From UBA7067 sp051880615 (GTDB lineage Bacteria; Bacillota; Clostridia; Oscillospirales; Acutalibacteraceae): a DNA stretch of 64,000 nucleotides. This document shows positions 50,509 to 58,240 of the stretch, piece after piece. Position 1 is the stretch's first letter. Every line of letters starts with the position of its first letter. Where the stretch lies: contig JBJEOH010000041.1 in the NCBI GenBank assembly GCA_051880615.1, positions 186,001-250,000 on the forward strand, read 5' to 3'. Below the pieces are notes generated by a model, which searched no databases, had not been told where the DNA came from, and was given only the letters and a program-made list of their open reading frames with translations. The translations under genes and the position numbers were made by a program.

Positions 50509-51588
50509 ATGAAAAGAATCGGAATTTTAACCAGCGGCGGAGACTGTCAGGGACTTAATTCAACTATCCGTGCTGTCGGAAAATCGCTTTACAATTACTA
50601 CGGCAGTAAGGACCTTGAAATTTACGGAATTATCGACGGTTACAGAGGTCTTATTTACGGTGAGTACAGATTGATGAAGCAGAGCGACTTTTCCGGTATT
50701 TTAACACAGGGCGGCACAATCCTTGGTACCTCACGCCAGCCGTTCAAGCTTATGCGCGTAATTGATGAAAACAGCGTTGACAAGGTTGCGGCGATGAAGG
50801 AAAATTACAAGAAATTAAAGCTTGACTGTCTTGTAATCCTCGGCGGAAACGGCACACAAAAAACGGCTAACCTTTTAAGCGAGGAGGGTCTTAATGTAGT
50901 TTCACTGCCGAAAACGATTGACAACGACCTTTGGGGTACCGATATGACCTTTGGTTTCCAAAGCGCAGTTGACATAGCAACAAATGTTATCGACTGTATC
51001 CACACCACCGCAACCTCACACGGACGCGTATTTATAGTTGAGGTTATGGGACATAAGGTGGGCTGGCTTACACTTTATGCCGGTATCGCAGGCGGTGCAG
51101 ATGTTATACTTATTCCTGAAATTCCGTATGATATTAACTCCGTCATTAAAACTGTAAAGCAAAGAACAGAAAGCGGCAAAAACTTCTCAATACTCGCCGT
51201 TGCAGAGGGAGCAATAACAAAGGAGCTTGCGGCTATGCCGAAGAAGCAGAGAAAAGCGGCTGTTGCCGAAATGGCTTATCCGTCAATCTCATACAAAATT
51301 GCTCACGAGGTTGAGCAGGCGACAGGACAGGAAACAAGAGTTACAGTTCCGGGCCATTTCCAGAGGGGCGGCAGCCCCTGCCCATATGACAGGGTTCTGT
51401 CAACCCGCTTTGGAACAAAGGCTGCCGAGCTTATCATCAACAAGCAGTACGGCAATATGGTAGCGCTTGTTGATAACAAGGTTGTACCTGTTCCGCTAAA
51501 GGACATAGCAGGAAAGCTCAAGGTTGTTCCGAAGGATTGCGAGATTATCGAAACAGCCAAGAAAATGGGCATAAGCTTCGGCGAATAA
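50509..51588 (+). CDS. pfkA: 6-phosphofructokinase family enzyme
   Basis: Phosphofructokinase fold of 359 residues: LTSGGDCQGLNSTIRAV at the N-terminus, GYRGLIYGE, GGTILGTSR, catalytic PKTIDNDLWGTDMTFGF and EVMGHKVGWLTLYAGIAGGA. The magnesium/phosphate loop reads GGNGTQ (Asn at position 114) instead of GGDGS/GGDDS, seen in a subset of long Pfks. The glycine after Asn argues for ATP rather than pyrophosphate as donor, but the specificity is not certain. The linked ppk1 gene (3-bp gap) is suggestive of shared regulation of phosphoryl donors. Its terminator includes the ribosome binding site of the next gene. Confidence 0.88.
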   Translation: MKRIGILTSGGDCQGLNSTIRAVGKSLYNYYGSKDLEIYGIIDGYRGLIYGEYRLMKQSDFSGILTQGGTILGTSRQPFKLMRVIDENSVDKVAAMKENYKKLKLDCLVILGGNGTQKTANLLSEEGLNVVSLPKTIDNDLWGTDMTFGFQSAVDIATNVIDCIHTTATSHGRVFIVEVMGHKVGWLTLYAGIAGGADVILIPEIPYDINSVIKTVKQRTESGKNFSILAVAEGAITKELAAMPKKQRKAAVAEMAYPSISYKIAHEVEQATGQETRVTVPGHFQRGGSPCPYDRVLSTRFGTKAAELIINKQYGNMVALVDNKVVPVPLKDIAGKLKVVPKDCEIIETAKKMGISFGE

Positions 51589-51598
51589 TTAACATTAC

Positions 51599-51649
51599 TC
51601 ACCTCTTTTTCATACTATATTAGTAAAATGAAAAAGAGGTGATTTTTTT
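51599..51649 (+). terminator. pfkA terminator that contains the next gene's ribosome binding site
   Basis: TCACCTCTTTTTCAT (51599-51613) pairs perfectly over 15 bp with ATGAAAAAGAGGTGA (51628-51642), followed by T7 (51643-51649). The right arm includes AGAGGTG, the site for the TTG start at 51648, and the start codon uses the last two T residues. A possible start within the loop (TTAACA 51589, TACTAT 51613, 18-bp spacing) would free the site. Confidence 0.85.
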
Positions 51650-51875
51650 GGATAAGCCATTGATTGTGCTTACCTCGGTAACGCACGCAATGAAAGGCAA
51701 ATCGCTTCTGCTTGGATACGGAATTCTCTCGGAAATTGTAAGAACGCCAAAGGGCAGAGGAGTAAAAAGCTGCGGCTACAGCCTGTATGTGCCTCAGCGA
51801 ACGGACGAAGCGCAGGCATTACTGAAGGAAAACGGAATTGCAGTGCTTGGGAGGATAGATGGTGATGTCGAATGA
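51648..51875 (+). CDS. DUF3343 protein, putative Se/S-carrier-like
   Basis: A 75-residue protein, MDKPLIVLTSVTHAMKGKSL ..., with KSCGYSLYVP carrying the single conserved cysteine. DUF3343 members are annotated as putative selenium/sulfur carriers of the TusA/YedF neighbourhood and often pair with a cysteine desulfurase. Here the ATGA overlap (51872) with such an enzyme supports sulfur or selenium handling, which is an inference. Start TTG at 51648, six bases after AGAGGTG; a GTG at 51639 would lie within the site. Confidence 0.78.
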   Translation: MDKPLIVLTSVTHAMKGKSLLLGYGILSEIVRTPKGRGVKSCGYSLYVPQRTDEAQALLKENGIAVLGRIDGDVE

Positions 51876-53011
51876 TATATCTTGACAATGCTGCTACAAC
51901 CTTTCCGAAGCCGCAGTCGGTTGTTCGTGAGGTGAACACCGCCCTAACCCGATACGGTGCAAATCCCGGCAGAGCAGGTCATGATATGGCTATGAAAGCA
52001 GGGAAGATGATTTACGATTGCAGGGTCAAGCTTTCACAGCTTTTTAATGTGGGTAATGAGGAAAACATCGTCTTTACCCTCAACTGTACGCACGGACTCA
52101 ATATGGTGCTGAAAGGGCTTTTAAAACCGGGCGACCATGTTGTTATAAGCGACTTGGAGCATAACTCTATTACGCGTCCGCTAAAGGCATTGGAAAAGCT
52201 CGGCGTTACCTTCACGCAGGCGGCGGTGTATGAAAACGATAATGATAAAACCGTTCAGTCCTTCCGCGAAGCGATAAACGGTAACACCCGTCTTATCGCC
52301 TGTACTCACGCATCAAATGTGTGGGGACTCCGACTGCCTGTTGAACGCCTTGCTGCTCTTGCACATGAATACGGAATCGAAATTTTGGTTGATGCCGCCC
52401 AGAGTGCAGGAGTTCTGCCGATAGATTTCACGGGTTCGGGAATAGATTATCTCTGTATGCCCGGACACAAGGGACTTTACGGCCCGACAGGCACAGGTGT
52501 AATGATTGCGAAAAATCCTGAAAAGCTTATTCCGCTTATGCAAGGCGGTACAGGCAGCAGCTCGATTTCCTATGAGCATCCCGACTTTATGCCTGACAAA
52601 TTTGAATGCGGCACGGCTAATGTCATAGGTATATCAGGACTTTTGCGCGGTGTTGAATTTGTTACGGAAAGAACAGCAGAGCGAATTTTCAGGCATGAAA
52701 TGAAGCTGATAAAAATGCTTTATAAGAGTCTTTCAAACAATAAAAATGTGATACTTTACACGCAGTATCCTAACGATAAATGCTATGTTCCGCTTTTGTC
52801 TTTTAATGTTAGGGACAAGGATAGCGAGTCTTTAGCACGACATTTGAACAAGGATTACGGAATAGCTGTAAGAGCAGGTCTTCACTGTGCGCCAAGTGCT
52901 CATATGAAGATGGGTACGCAGGAATCAGGCGCTGTGAGAGTTAGCCCATCTGTCTTTACAAACGAATATGAAATTCAAAGATTTTCAAATGCAGTAAATA
53001 AAATTAGATAA
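51872..53011 (+). CDS. Cysteine desulfurase-type class V aminotransferase
   Basis: PLP enzyme of 379 residues, close to the NifS/SufS-like family TIGR01977 (EF2568 type): MIYLDNAATTFPKPQSVV, NCTHGLNMVLKG, THASNVWGLRLPVE, DAAQSAGVLPIDF, the PLP-lysine in CMPGHKGLYGPTGTG and the catalytic cysteine region RAGLHCAPSAHMKMGT. Likely removes sulfur or selenium from (seleno)cysteine for the adjacent DUF3343 protein. No IscU/SufU scaffold is next to it. Confidence 0.9.
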   Translation: MIYLDNAATTFPKPQSVVREVNTALTRYGANPGRAGHDMAMKAGKMIYDCRVKLSQLFNVGNEENIVFTLNCTHGLNMVLKGLLKPGDHVVISDLEHNSITRPLKALEKLGVTFTQAAVYENDNDKTVQSFREAINGNTRLIACTHASNVWGLRLPVERLAALAHEYGIEILVDAAQSAGVLPIDFTGSGIDYLCMPGHKGLYGPTGTGVMIAKNPEKLIPLMQGGTGSSSISYEHPDFMPDKFECGTANVIGISGLLRGVEFVTERTAERIFRHEMKLIKMLYKSLSNNKNVILYTQYPNDKCYVPLLSFNVRDKDSESLARHLNKDYGIAVRAGLHCAPSAHMKMGTQESGAVRVSPSVFTNEYEIQRFSNAVNKIR

Positions 53012-53084
53012 AGGTATTTTCAACAGGATTTATTTGTGATAAAATAAAATGATAGAAAAATAAAATTTAAGGAAGGAAAAGCCT

Positions 53085-53978
53085 ATGGGATTTCTGAGTG
53101 CATGGTTTGACAATCTTTTTGCGATTATCAAAACCTTTCAGATTATGGATTTTGTCGATATCCTGTGCATAACCTTTGTAATATTCGGAATTTTCAAATT
53201 AGTCAGAGAAACTCGTGCCGAACAGCTGTTAAAGGGCATTATTGTACTGGTGATAGTTTATTATCTGTCGTATGTACTGAAATTGACAATGTTCACCGCT
53301 TTGCTTAAAAACTTTTTTGAGTTCGGTGTTATTATCATATTTATTATTTTTCAGCCCGAAATACGAAAGGCTCTTGAGCAGATCGGACGAAGCAATATTG
53401 CAAAACGGCTTAAGTTTGGAGTGTCGCAAAGCAATAAGGAAGATGAGCTTATCGCTGCACAGCGCAAGGCGATTGAGGCTGTGGCGAGCGCCGCAATGTT
53501 TTTTCATACCTCCAAAACAGGTGCACTTATTGTGTTTGAGTGCGCAACAAAGCTCGGTGATATTATCGACACAGGAACAATCATTGACGCACAGCCGTCA
53601 GTTTCAATAATCGGTAATCTTTTCTTCAACAAAGCTCCTTTGCACGACGGAGCGGTAATTATCAGGGAGGGCAAAATATATGCAGCGGGCTGCATATTGC
53701 CGCTGACGAAGAACGAAAACATTGATTCCGAGCTTGGCACAAGGCACCGCGCGGCTCTTGGTATGAGCGAAGAATCCGACGCTGCAATCGTTGTTGTGTC
53801 GGAGGAGACAGGCAGCATATCGTTTGCATATAAAGGCAAAATAACAAGGGATTTAACCCGTGAGATGCTGGTTGAAAAGCTTAACCACTATGTTCTGCCT
53901 GTTGAAAAAACAGATTTAGTCGAGCTTATTCCCGTTTTCTCGGCAAAGAGAAAGGAGAAGAAGCATGAAAAAAAATAA
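53085..53978 (+). CDS. cdaA: Diadenylate cyclase CdaA
   Basis: Membrane-bound c-di-AMP synthase of 297 residues. Three N-terminal helices (VDILCITFVIFGIFKL, LLKGIIVLVIVYYLSYVL, FEFGVIIIFIIFQPEI) precede the DAC domain with the DGA motif (PLHDGAVII, Asp188) and GTRHRAALG (RHR). c-di-AMP controls potassium and osmolyte balance and is linked to the wall. The gene overlaps cdaR by 14 bp. The usual third partner glmM is not downstream. Confidence 0.95.
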   Translation: MGFLSAWFDNLFAIIKTFQIMDFVDILCITFVIFGIFKLVRETRAEQLLKGIIVLVIVYYLSYVLKLTMFTALLKNFFEFGVIIIFIIFQPEIRKALEQIGRSNIAKRLKFGVSQSNKEDELIAAQRKAIEAVASAAMFFHTSKTGALIVFECATKLGDIIDTGTIIDAQPSVSIIGNLFFNKAPLHDGAVIIREGKIYAAGCILPLTKNENIDSELGTRHRAALGMSEESDAAIVVVSEETGSISFAYKGKITRDLTREMLVEKLNHYVLPVEKTDLVELIPVFSAKRKEKKHEKK

Positions 53979-55260
53979 AAAATATACTTTCTCAAAGCTC
54001 TTCAGAAATGATAAATTTCTTATTGTGTTTGCTTTTGTTACAGCTTGTATTCTGTGGTTTATATTTTCGCAGAACACGGGTGAGGAATCTGTGACGACTA
54101 TTACCGATATTCCAATCAATATTGAGCTTTCACAGGAGGCAAAGGAGAACGGTCTTGAGGTGTTCAGCAAGGGCAGCGAGACAGCCTCGGTTAAAATTTC
54201 GGGAAATAAAATTACCATAGGTTCTGTCAAGGCTGAGGACATTCTTGTAACTGCAACTCAGACAGGCACTATAACCTCGTCAAACACTTATCCGCTGGAG
54301 CTGAAAGCAAAGCAAAACAGCAATAAAACAAATTATTCTATAGAGTCTGTTGACCCAAGCTTTGTGAATGTATATGTTGACAGGCGGCGCTCGGTAGAGT
54401 TTAATATTCAGGACAATATCAACTACGATATTCAGGTTGACAAAACCTACTACGCAGGCAACCCTGTATATTCAACTGAAAAAATTGTGGTTACAGGACC
54501 TGAAAAAGAGGTTCTCAGCATTAAATCGGTCGCTATAGTCGGCGAAATTTCCGGTCAGCTTAAGTCAACGGCTGAGATAGAGGCTCAGGTTGTTTTGTAC
54601 GATTCCTTTGGCGAGGAAATCAACAGCGATTACCTCACACTAAGCACACAATCAGTCAATGTGTCAGTGCCGATACTGCCCGAAAAGACAGTTCCGATAA
54701 AGCCTGTGTTCTCTAATGTTCCTTCTGATATTGACATTGCCTCAATAGTTACGCTTGAACCGTCTGAAATCACTGTTGCAGGCCCTGAAACAACACTTAA
54801 AACTCTACAGTTTGTTGAACTGCCTGTGATAGATTTTTCAAAGCTTGACCCCACAAGCAACGGTGAGTACGAGCTTGATGTTATTTTGCCTACGGATTGC
54901 CGTAATATATCAAATATAACTAAGGCAAAGGTTACGGTAAATCTTGACGGTTACACGACACAGCAATTCACTGTTACAGATTTTGTCTTTAAGAATGTCA
55001 GTGCAGATTCAACGGCGACTGCGACCACATCGGATATTCAGGTTGTAATCGCAGGCCCTGCCGAAGCTCTTTCGGAGCTTACCGAAACTGATATAACGGC
55101 GACAATCGACCTCAAGAGCAAAGGCTCTGACTTTGTGGGTTCAACAGAAATACCCGTTGAGATAAAGGTCAATAACGGCTATTGCTGGGTTTACGGAACC
55201 TACTCGGCGAATGTAAGCGTTGAAAAGAACTCATCGTCTGAAGATGCGGTGAGTGGATAA
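53965..55260 (+). CDS. cdaR: CdaA regulatory protein CdaR (YbbR domains)
   Basis: Single-pass membrane protein of 431 residues with an N-terminal helix (FLIVFAFVTACILWFIFS, about 17-35) and several extracytoplasmic YbbR-type beta repeats (SVEFNIQDNINYDIQVD, TVPIKPVFSNVPSDID, TVNLDGYTTQQFTV). CdaR modulates CdaA in Bacillus and Listeria. Start ATG at 53965 with GGAGAAG inside the end of cdaA. A short terminator hairpin follows. Confidence 0.92.
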   Translation: MKKNKKYTFSKLFRNDKFLIVFAFVTACILWFIFSQNTGEESVTTITDIPINIELSQEAKENGLEVFSKGSETASVKISGNKITIGSVKAEDILVTATQTGTITSSNTYPLELKAKQNSNKTNYSIESVDPSFVNVYVDRRRSVEFNIQDNINYDIQVDKTYYAGNPVYSTEKIVVTGPEKEVLSIKSVAIVGEISGQLKSTAEIEAQVVLYDSFGEEINSDYLTLSTQSVNVSVPILPEKTVPIKPVFSNVPSDIDIASIVTLEPSEITVAGPETTLKTLQFVELPVIDFSKLDPTSNGEYELDVILPTDCRNISNITKAKVTVNLDGYTTQQFTVTDFVFKNVSADSTATATTSDIQVVIAGPAEALSELTETDITATIDLKSKGSDFVGSTEIPVEIKVNNGYCWVYGTYSANVSVEKNSSSEDAVSG

Positions 55261-55276
55261 AATAAATATAATTATA

Positions 55277-55308
55277 AAACCGACGGCTTTCAAACCGTCG
55301 GTTTTTTT
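55277..55308. terminator. Terminator after cdaR
   Basis: AAACCGACGG (55277-55287) with CCGTCGGTTT and a T7 tail, between convergent cdaR and the helicase gene. Confidence 0.9.
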
Positions 55309-55317
55309 CGTAGGTGT

Positions 55318-57996
55318 TCAGCTCCATTCGGATACAGCAGCTTTTTTGCCTCTGATGTGAATATCATTTAAGTTGATGTATGATTGTTTTCTGCAATTCA
55401 TAAGCTCCGCTCTGCCTTCTCTTGACCTTGTATATATGACCTCGGTATCACCCATAGACGAATAAAGATTAGCTGAGAGAAGCTGTGCGTTTTCCTTTTT
55501 ACTTCCGAGAATTGACGGGCATGCATAGCTCTGGCTGTAAAGCATTTTGTTCCCTTTTTTCTTAATCAGAACATATCTTGGATTTTCAATAGGCGACAGC
55601 ATTTCTTCAATAGCCTTTTTGAATACCTCTTTTTCGTGTGCACTTGCGTTTTTAAGTGTGGCATTCACACTTGTGCCTGCGTTTTCGCTTGTTACCGTAA
55701 CATACGCACCCTTGCTTGTGATTTCGCCGATGCTTTTAAGTGATTTCAGTACAGCGGTGCTAAAGGTCTGAACCGTCTTTTTCGGCGATACAAATGCGCT
55801 TGTTTTTGCTATATTCACAATCATAATTATCATTGTTACAAATGCAGCTGCCGCGGCTATGACTGCGCCTGCCGTAAATGAAAAGGCTTTGAGCGTGACA
55901 GCGCATATTATGGAAGCGATAAACACAACAACCGCAATGATTAGCATAACAAGTGCAAGTCTGTTTTTAAACGAATATCCCTTTGGCGCAACAGTATTCG
56001 GTATTTCGGTTACATCAATAACCTCTGTCTTTCTGCCTCCTCCGATTGCACCTTGCCAGCGTGCAGCCATTGCCGTTCTGTTGCCTGAAAGCTCAAGCAT
56101 ACGGCGGTTTATGCTGTCAAAGCCATCTTTTGTGTATGGCGGCTTGATAATATCAAGGCGCTGTATGCCGCTTTCAATGGCGTTTTTGCTGTAGCTCGGC
56201 GCGAGGAAGCCCTCAAACCGCCTTTCCATTGTTGCAAAGTCGTTTCCGGGTATGCCGAGCTTTGAGGTGTTATTGCCCTGAGTATCAGGCTCAACCGTCA
56301 CCAGATGCCATATGTTAGAAGCCTTTCCGGGATTTAACTTGTCCATTCTGATTGCTCTGCCTCGCATCTGGTTTGAAAGCATAAAGCTGCCGACGAAGCT
56401 TGCAAGTATCAGCGAATTTATACACGGTGAATCCCAACCCTCTCCGAGCAGGGATTTTGTGCCGATAAGGATATTTATATGCCCCTGTGAGAGTGCCTCG
56501 GTAATTACGGCTACCTTGTTCTTGTTTGAGCCGCTGAAAATAATCTCACTGTGCGCGGTGTTTGCAATAGGCTTTGATGAAAAGGTTATTCCTGTTTTTG
56601 CGGCAATATCTGCCACAGCGCTTATGATACCTGTCGGCAGAATTACAAGACCGCCCGACAACACGCCGATGCTTGTGCTGCTGCCAAGCGTTCTGCGCAG
56701 TGCTTCAAAAATCGGAACAGTGCCCATTGCAGTAATGTCGCCTTGAGTGCCGATTATACCCATCATATCCTTTTTGATATAGTCGGTGAGTATGAGCATA
56801 CGCAGACTGCTGCCAAGTCCATTAAGCTCTGCCGCAGCTATCTGCTCAATGCTTTTAAGCTTGCCGAGAGAGGAAATCATCATCTTGTCTATCTTTTCGC
56901 TGCCTGAAAGCGCAACGGCTTTTTTCTCAATCAGTCCTGATTGTGAAAGCTTAGTATGCAGTGCGTTTGAAACCTCTTCACCGAAGATTGACGGCGAATC
57001 TATAACAAACTGAAAGGCTGTCTGCGCAAAGGAAATGTTGTATTCAGGCAGCCTGCCGCTTGGTGATACAAGCGTTATCAGGTCACTTGGAATATTTACG
57101 CCGGTGTGCTTTGCAAGACACAGTATGGCGATAAAGCCCTGAGCGTTATCAAGAATACACTCCTCGTTGTTGCGGTAGTTGCTCAGCACAGGGGCAAATA
57201 AAATTTGTTTCCAAATATCGCCCGACAGTATCTCGTTGACTGTTTGTACCGCTTTTTGATTATATTGCTTAAGTACCGCAGTTTCCTCTTCGGTAGGGTA
57301 GTTAAAATAGATGTAGTCCTGATGAGGACACAGCGTTTTCTGCGCTACAAGCTGAGGAACAAATATTTCCTCGTCAATTTCACCGCAAAGTGAAATATAT
57401 CTTTTCCATTCATTCGGAGTGCTGTCATACGGCGGAGTAGCTGTCAGCGAGATAACATACACGCTGCCCGACACAGCCTCGATAAATTTTTCAAGCGATT
57501 TTTGCCACTCGCTCCTCAGATGGTGCGCCTCGTCAAGACAGATTGTTCCGATACCGCTTGCCTTGATTTGCGCGATTAAGTCAAAGTCTTTGAAGTCCTC
57601 AGGTGCGTCATATTCAATATCTTCGTCGTTGTTATCCTTTTCCTCGGTAATGGCAGTCCTTGTAAATGCCGAATGAAGCGCCTGATATGTTACCGATGTG
57701 AGCAAGCTTGGGTTTTTAAGGTCATAGGATATGTACCCGTCACCCGACTGACCGTTTAAAAAGCCTGAGCAAAATCTTTCTCCCCATTGCTGTTTTATGG
57801 TCACAGACGGCGACAGTATTAATGCCGGTCTGCCTATCCTACGGATAAGCTCAAGACCGAGTATAGTTTTGCCGCTTCCGGGTGCTGCAACAATATGGAT
57901 TTTTCCGTCACGGATGTGGCTTTGTGCATTGTCAAGCACGCTTTGCTGATAATCGCGAAATGTACCGTTGAATCTGACATTATCAAATGTGTTCAT
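55318..57996 (-). CDS. SF2 DEAH-type helicase with two transmembrane segments
   Basis: 892 residues. The N-terminal helicase core has FRDYQQSVLDNA, Walker A APGSGKT (38-44), DEAH (155-158) and SLTATPP (183-189). Domain 2 carries GTKSLLGEGWDSPCINSLIL and QMRGRAIRMD (motif VI, about 541). It resembles restriction-type/Res-like SF2 helicases. Two close membrane helices follow at about 679-724 (LALVMLIIAVVVFIASIICA and AGAVIAAAAAFVTMIIMIV), then a soluble C-terminal domain of about 160 residues (ENPRYVLIKKKG, YACPSILGSKKENAQLL, VIYTRSREGRAELMNC) that I cannot name. No nuclease motif or partner gene is visible. The ATG follows GGAGGG, 21 bp from MITE copy 3. Confidence 0.82.
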   Translation of the reverse strand: MNTFDNVRFNGTFRDYQQSVLDNAQSHIRDGKIHIVAAPGSGKTILGLELIRRIGRPALILSPSVTIKQQWGERFCSGFLNGQSGDGYISYDLKNPSLLTSVTYQALHSAFTRTAITEEKDNNDEDIEYDAPEDFKDFDLIAQIKASGIGTICLDEAHHLRSEWQKSLEKFIEAVSGSVYVISLTATPPYDSTPNEWKRYISLCGEIDEEIFVPQLVAQKTLCPHQDYIYFNYPTEEETAVLKQYNQKAVQTVNEILSGDIWKQILFAPVLSNYRNNEECILDNAQGFIAILCLAKHTGVNIPSDLITLVSPSGRLPEYNISFAQTAFQFVIDSPSIFGEEVSNALHTKLSQSGLIEKKAVALSGSEKIDKMMISSLGKLKSIEQIAAAELNGLGSSLRMLILTDYIKKDMMGIIGTQGDITAMGTVPIFEALRRTLGSSTSIGVLSGGLVILPTGIISAVADIAAKTGITFSSKPIANTAHSEIIFSGSNKNKVAVITEALSQGHINILIGTKSLLGEGWDSPCINSLILASFVGSFMLSNQMRGRAIRMDKLNPGKASNIWHLVTVEPDTQGNNTSKLGIPGNDFATMERRFEGFLAPSYSKNAIESGIQRLDIIKPPYTKDGFDSINRRMLELSGNRTAMAARWQGAIGGGRKTEVIDVTEIPNTVAPKGYSFKNRLALVMLIIAVVVFIASIICAVTLKAFSFTAGAVIAAAAAFVTMIIMIVNIAKTSAFVSPKKTVQTFSTAVLKSLKSIGEITSKGAYVTVTSENAGTSVNATLKNASAHEKEVFKKAIEEMLSPIENPRYVLIKKKGNKMLYSQSYACPSILGSKKENAQLLSANLYSSMGDTEVIYTRSREGRAELMNCRKQSYINLNDIHIRGKKAAVSEWS

Positions 57997-58017
57997 AATA
58001 ACCCTCCGTTTATCTTA

Positions 58018-58173
58018 TACTAATTCCTGTTACAAAGTAGATTTATATTTGCGAGGATAATTTTCGAAAGACAAGGCGGAGGACGCCGCAAGGCTGACGC
58101 CTTGCAAGGACGACAACGCAGTATTGAGGAAATTAGACCGCAAAGATTTTCTACTTTTTATTCGGTATTAGTA
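58018..58173 (+). repeat. MITE-like element, copy 3 (156 bp)
   Basis: Same element as at 11031 (about 148 of 156 positions identical) and 7684. TTA at 58015-58017 is duplicated at 58174-58176. It lies between galU and the helicase gene; its left end is 21 bp before the helicase start codon, adjacent to the GGAGGG site, so the helicase message must begin in or cross it. The central GCAAGGC-TGAC-GCCTTGC hairpin is preserved. Confidence 0.9.
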
Positions 58174-58182
58174 TTAATACTG

Positions 58183-58217
58183 AAATCGGGGCAGCGAATA
58201 AACCGACTGCCCCGAAT
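58183..58217 (-). terminator. Probable terminator after galU
   Basis: CGGGGCAG (58187-58194) and CTGCCCCG (58207-58214) with a 12-nt loop; the minus-strand tail is only weakly T-rich (ATTTCAG). Confidence 0.6.
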
Positions 58218-58240
58218 TAAAATTCGTGATTTTATATGTA

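Noticed and set aside
7684..58173. Elements considered as RNA genes or CRISPR-type repeats
   Set aside because: Copies are dispersed, carry terminal inverted repeats and target duplications, and have no regular spacing or spacers; a mobile element explains them better.
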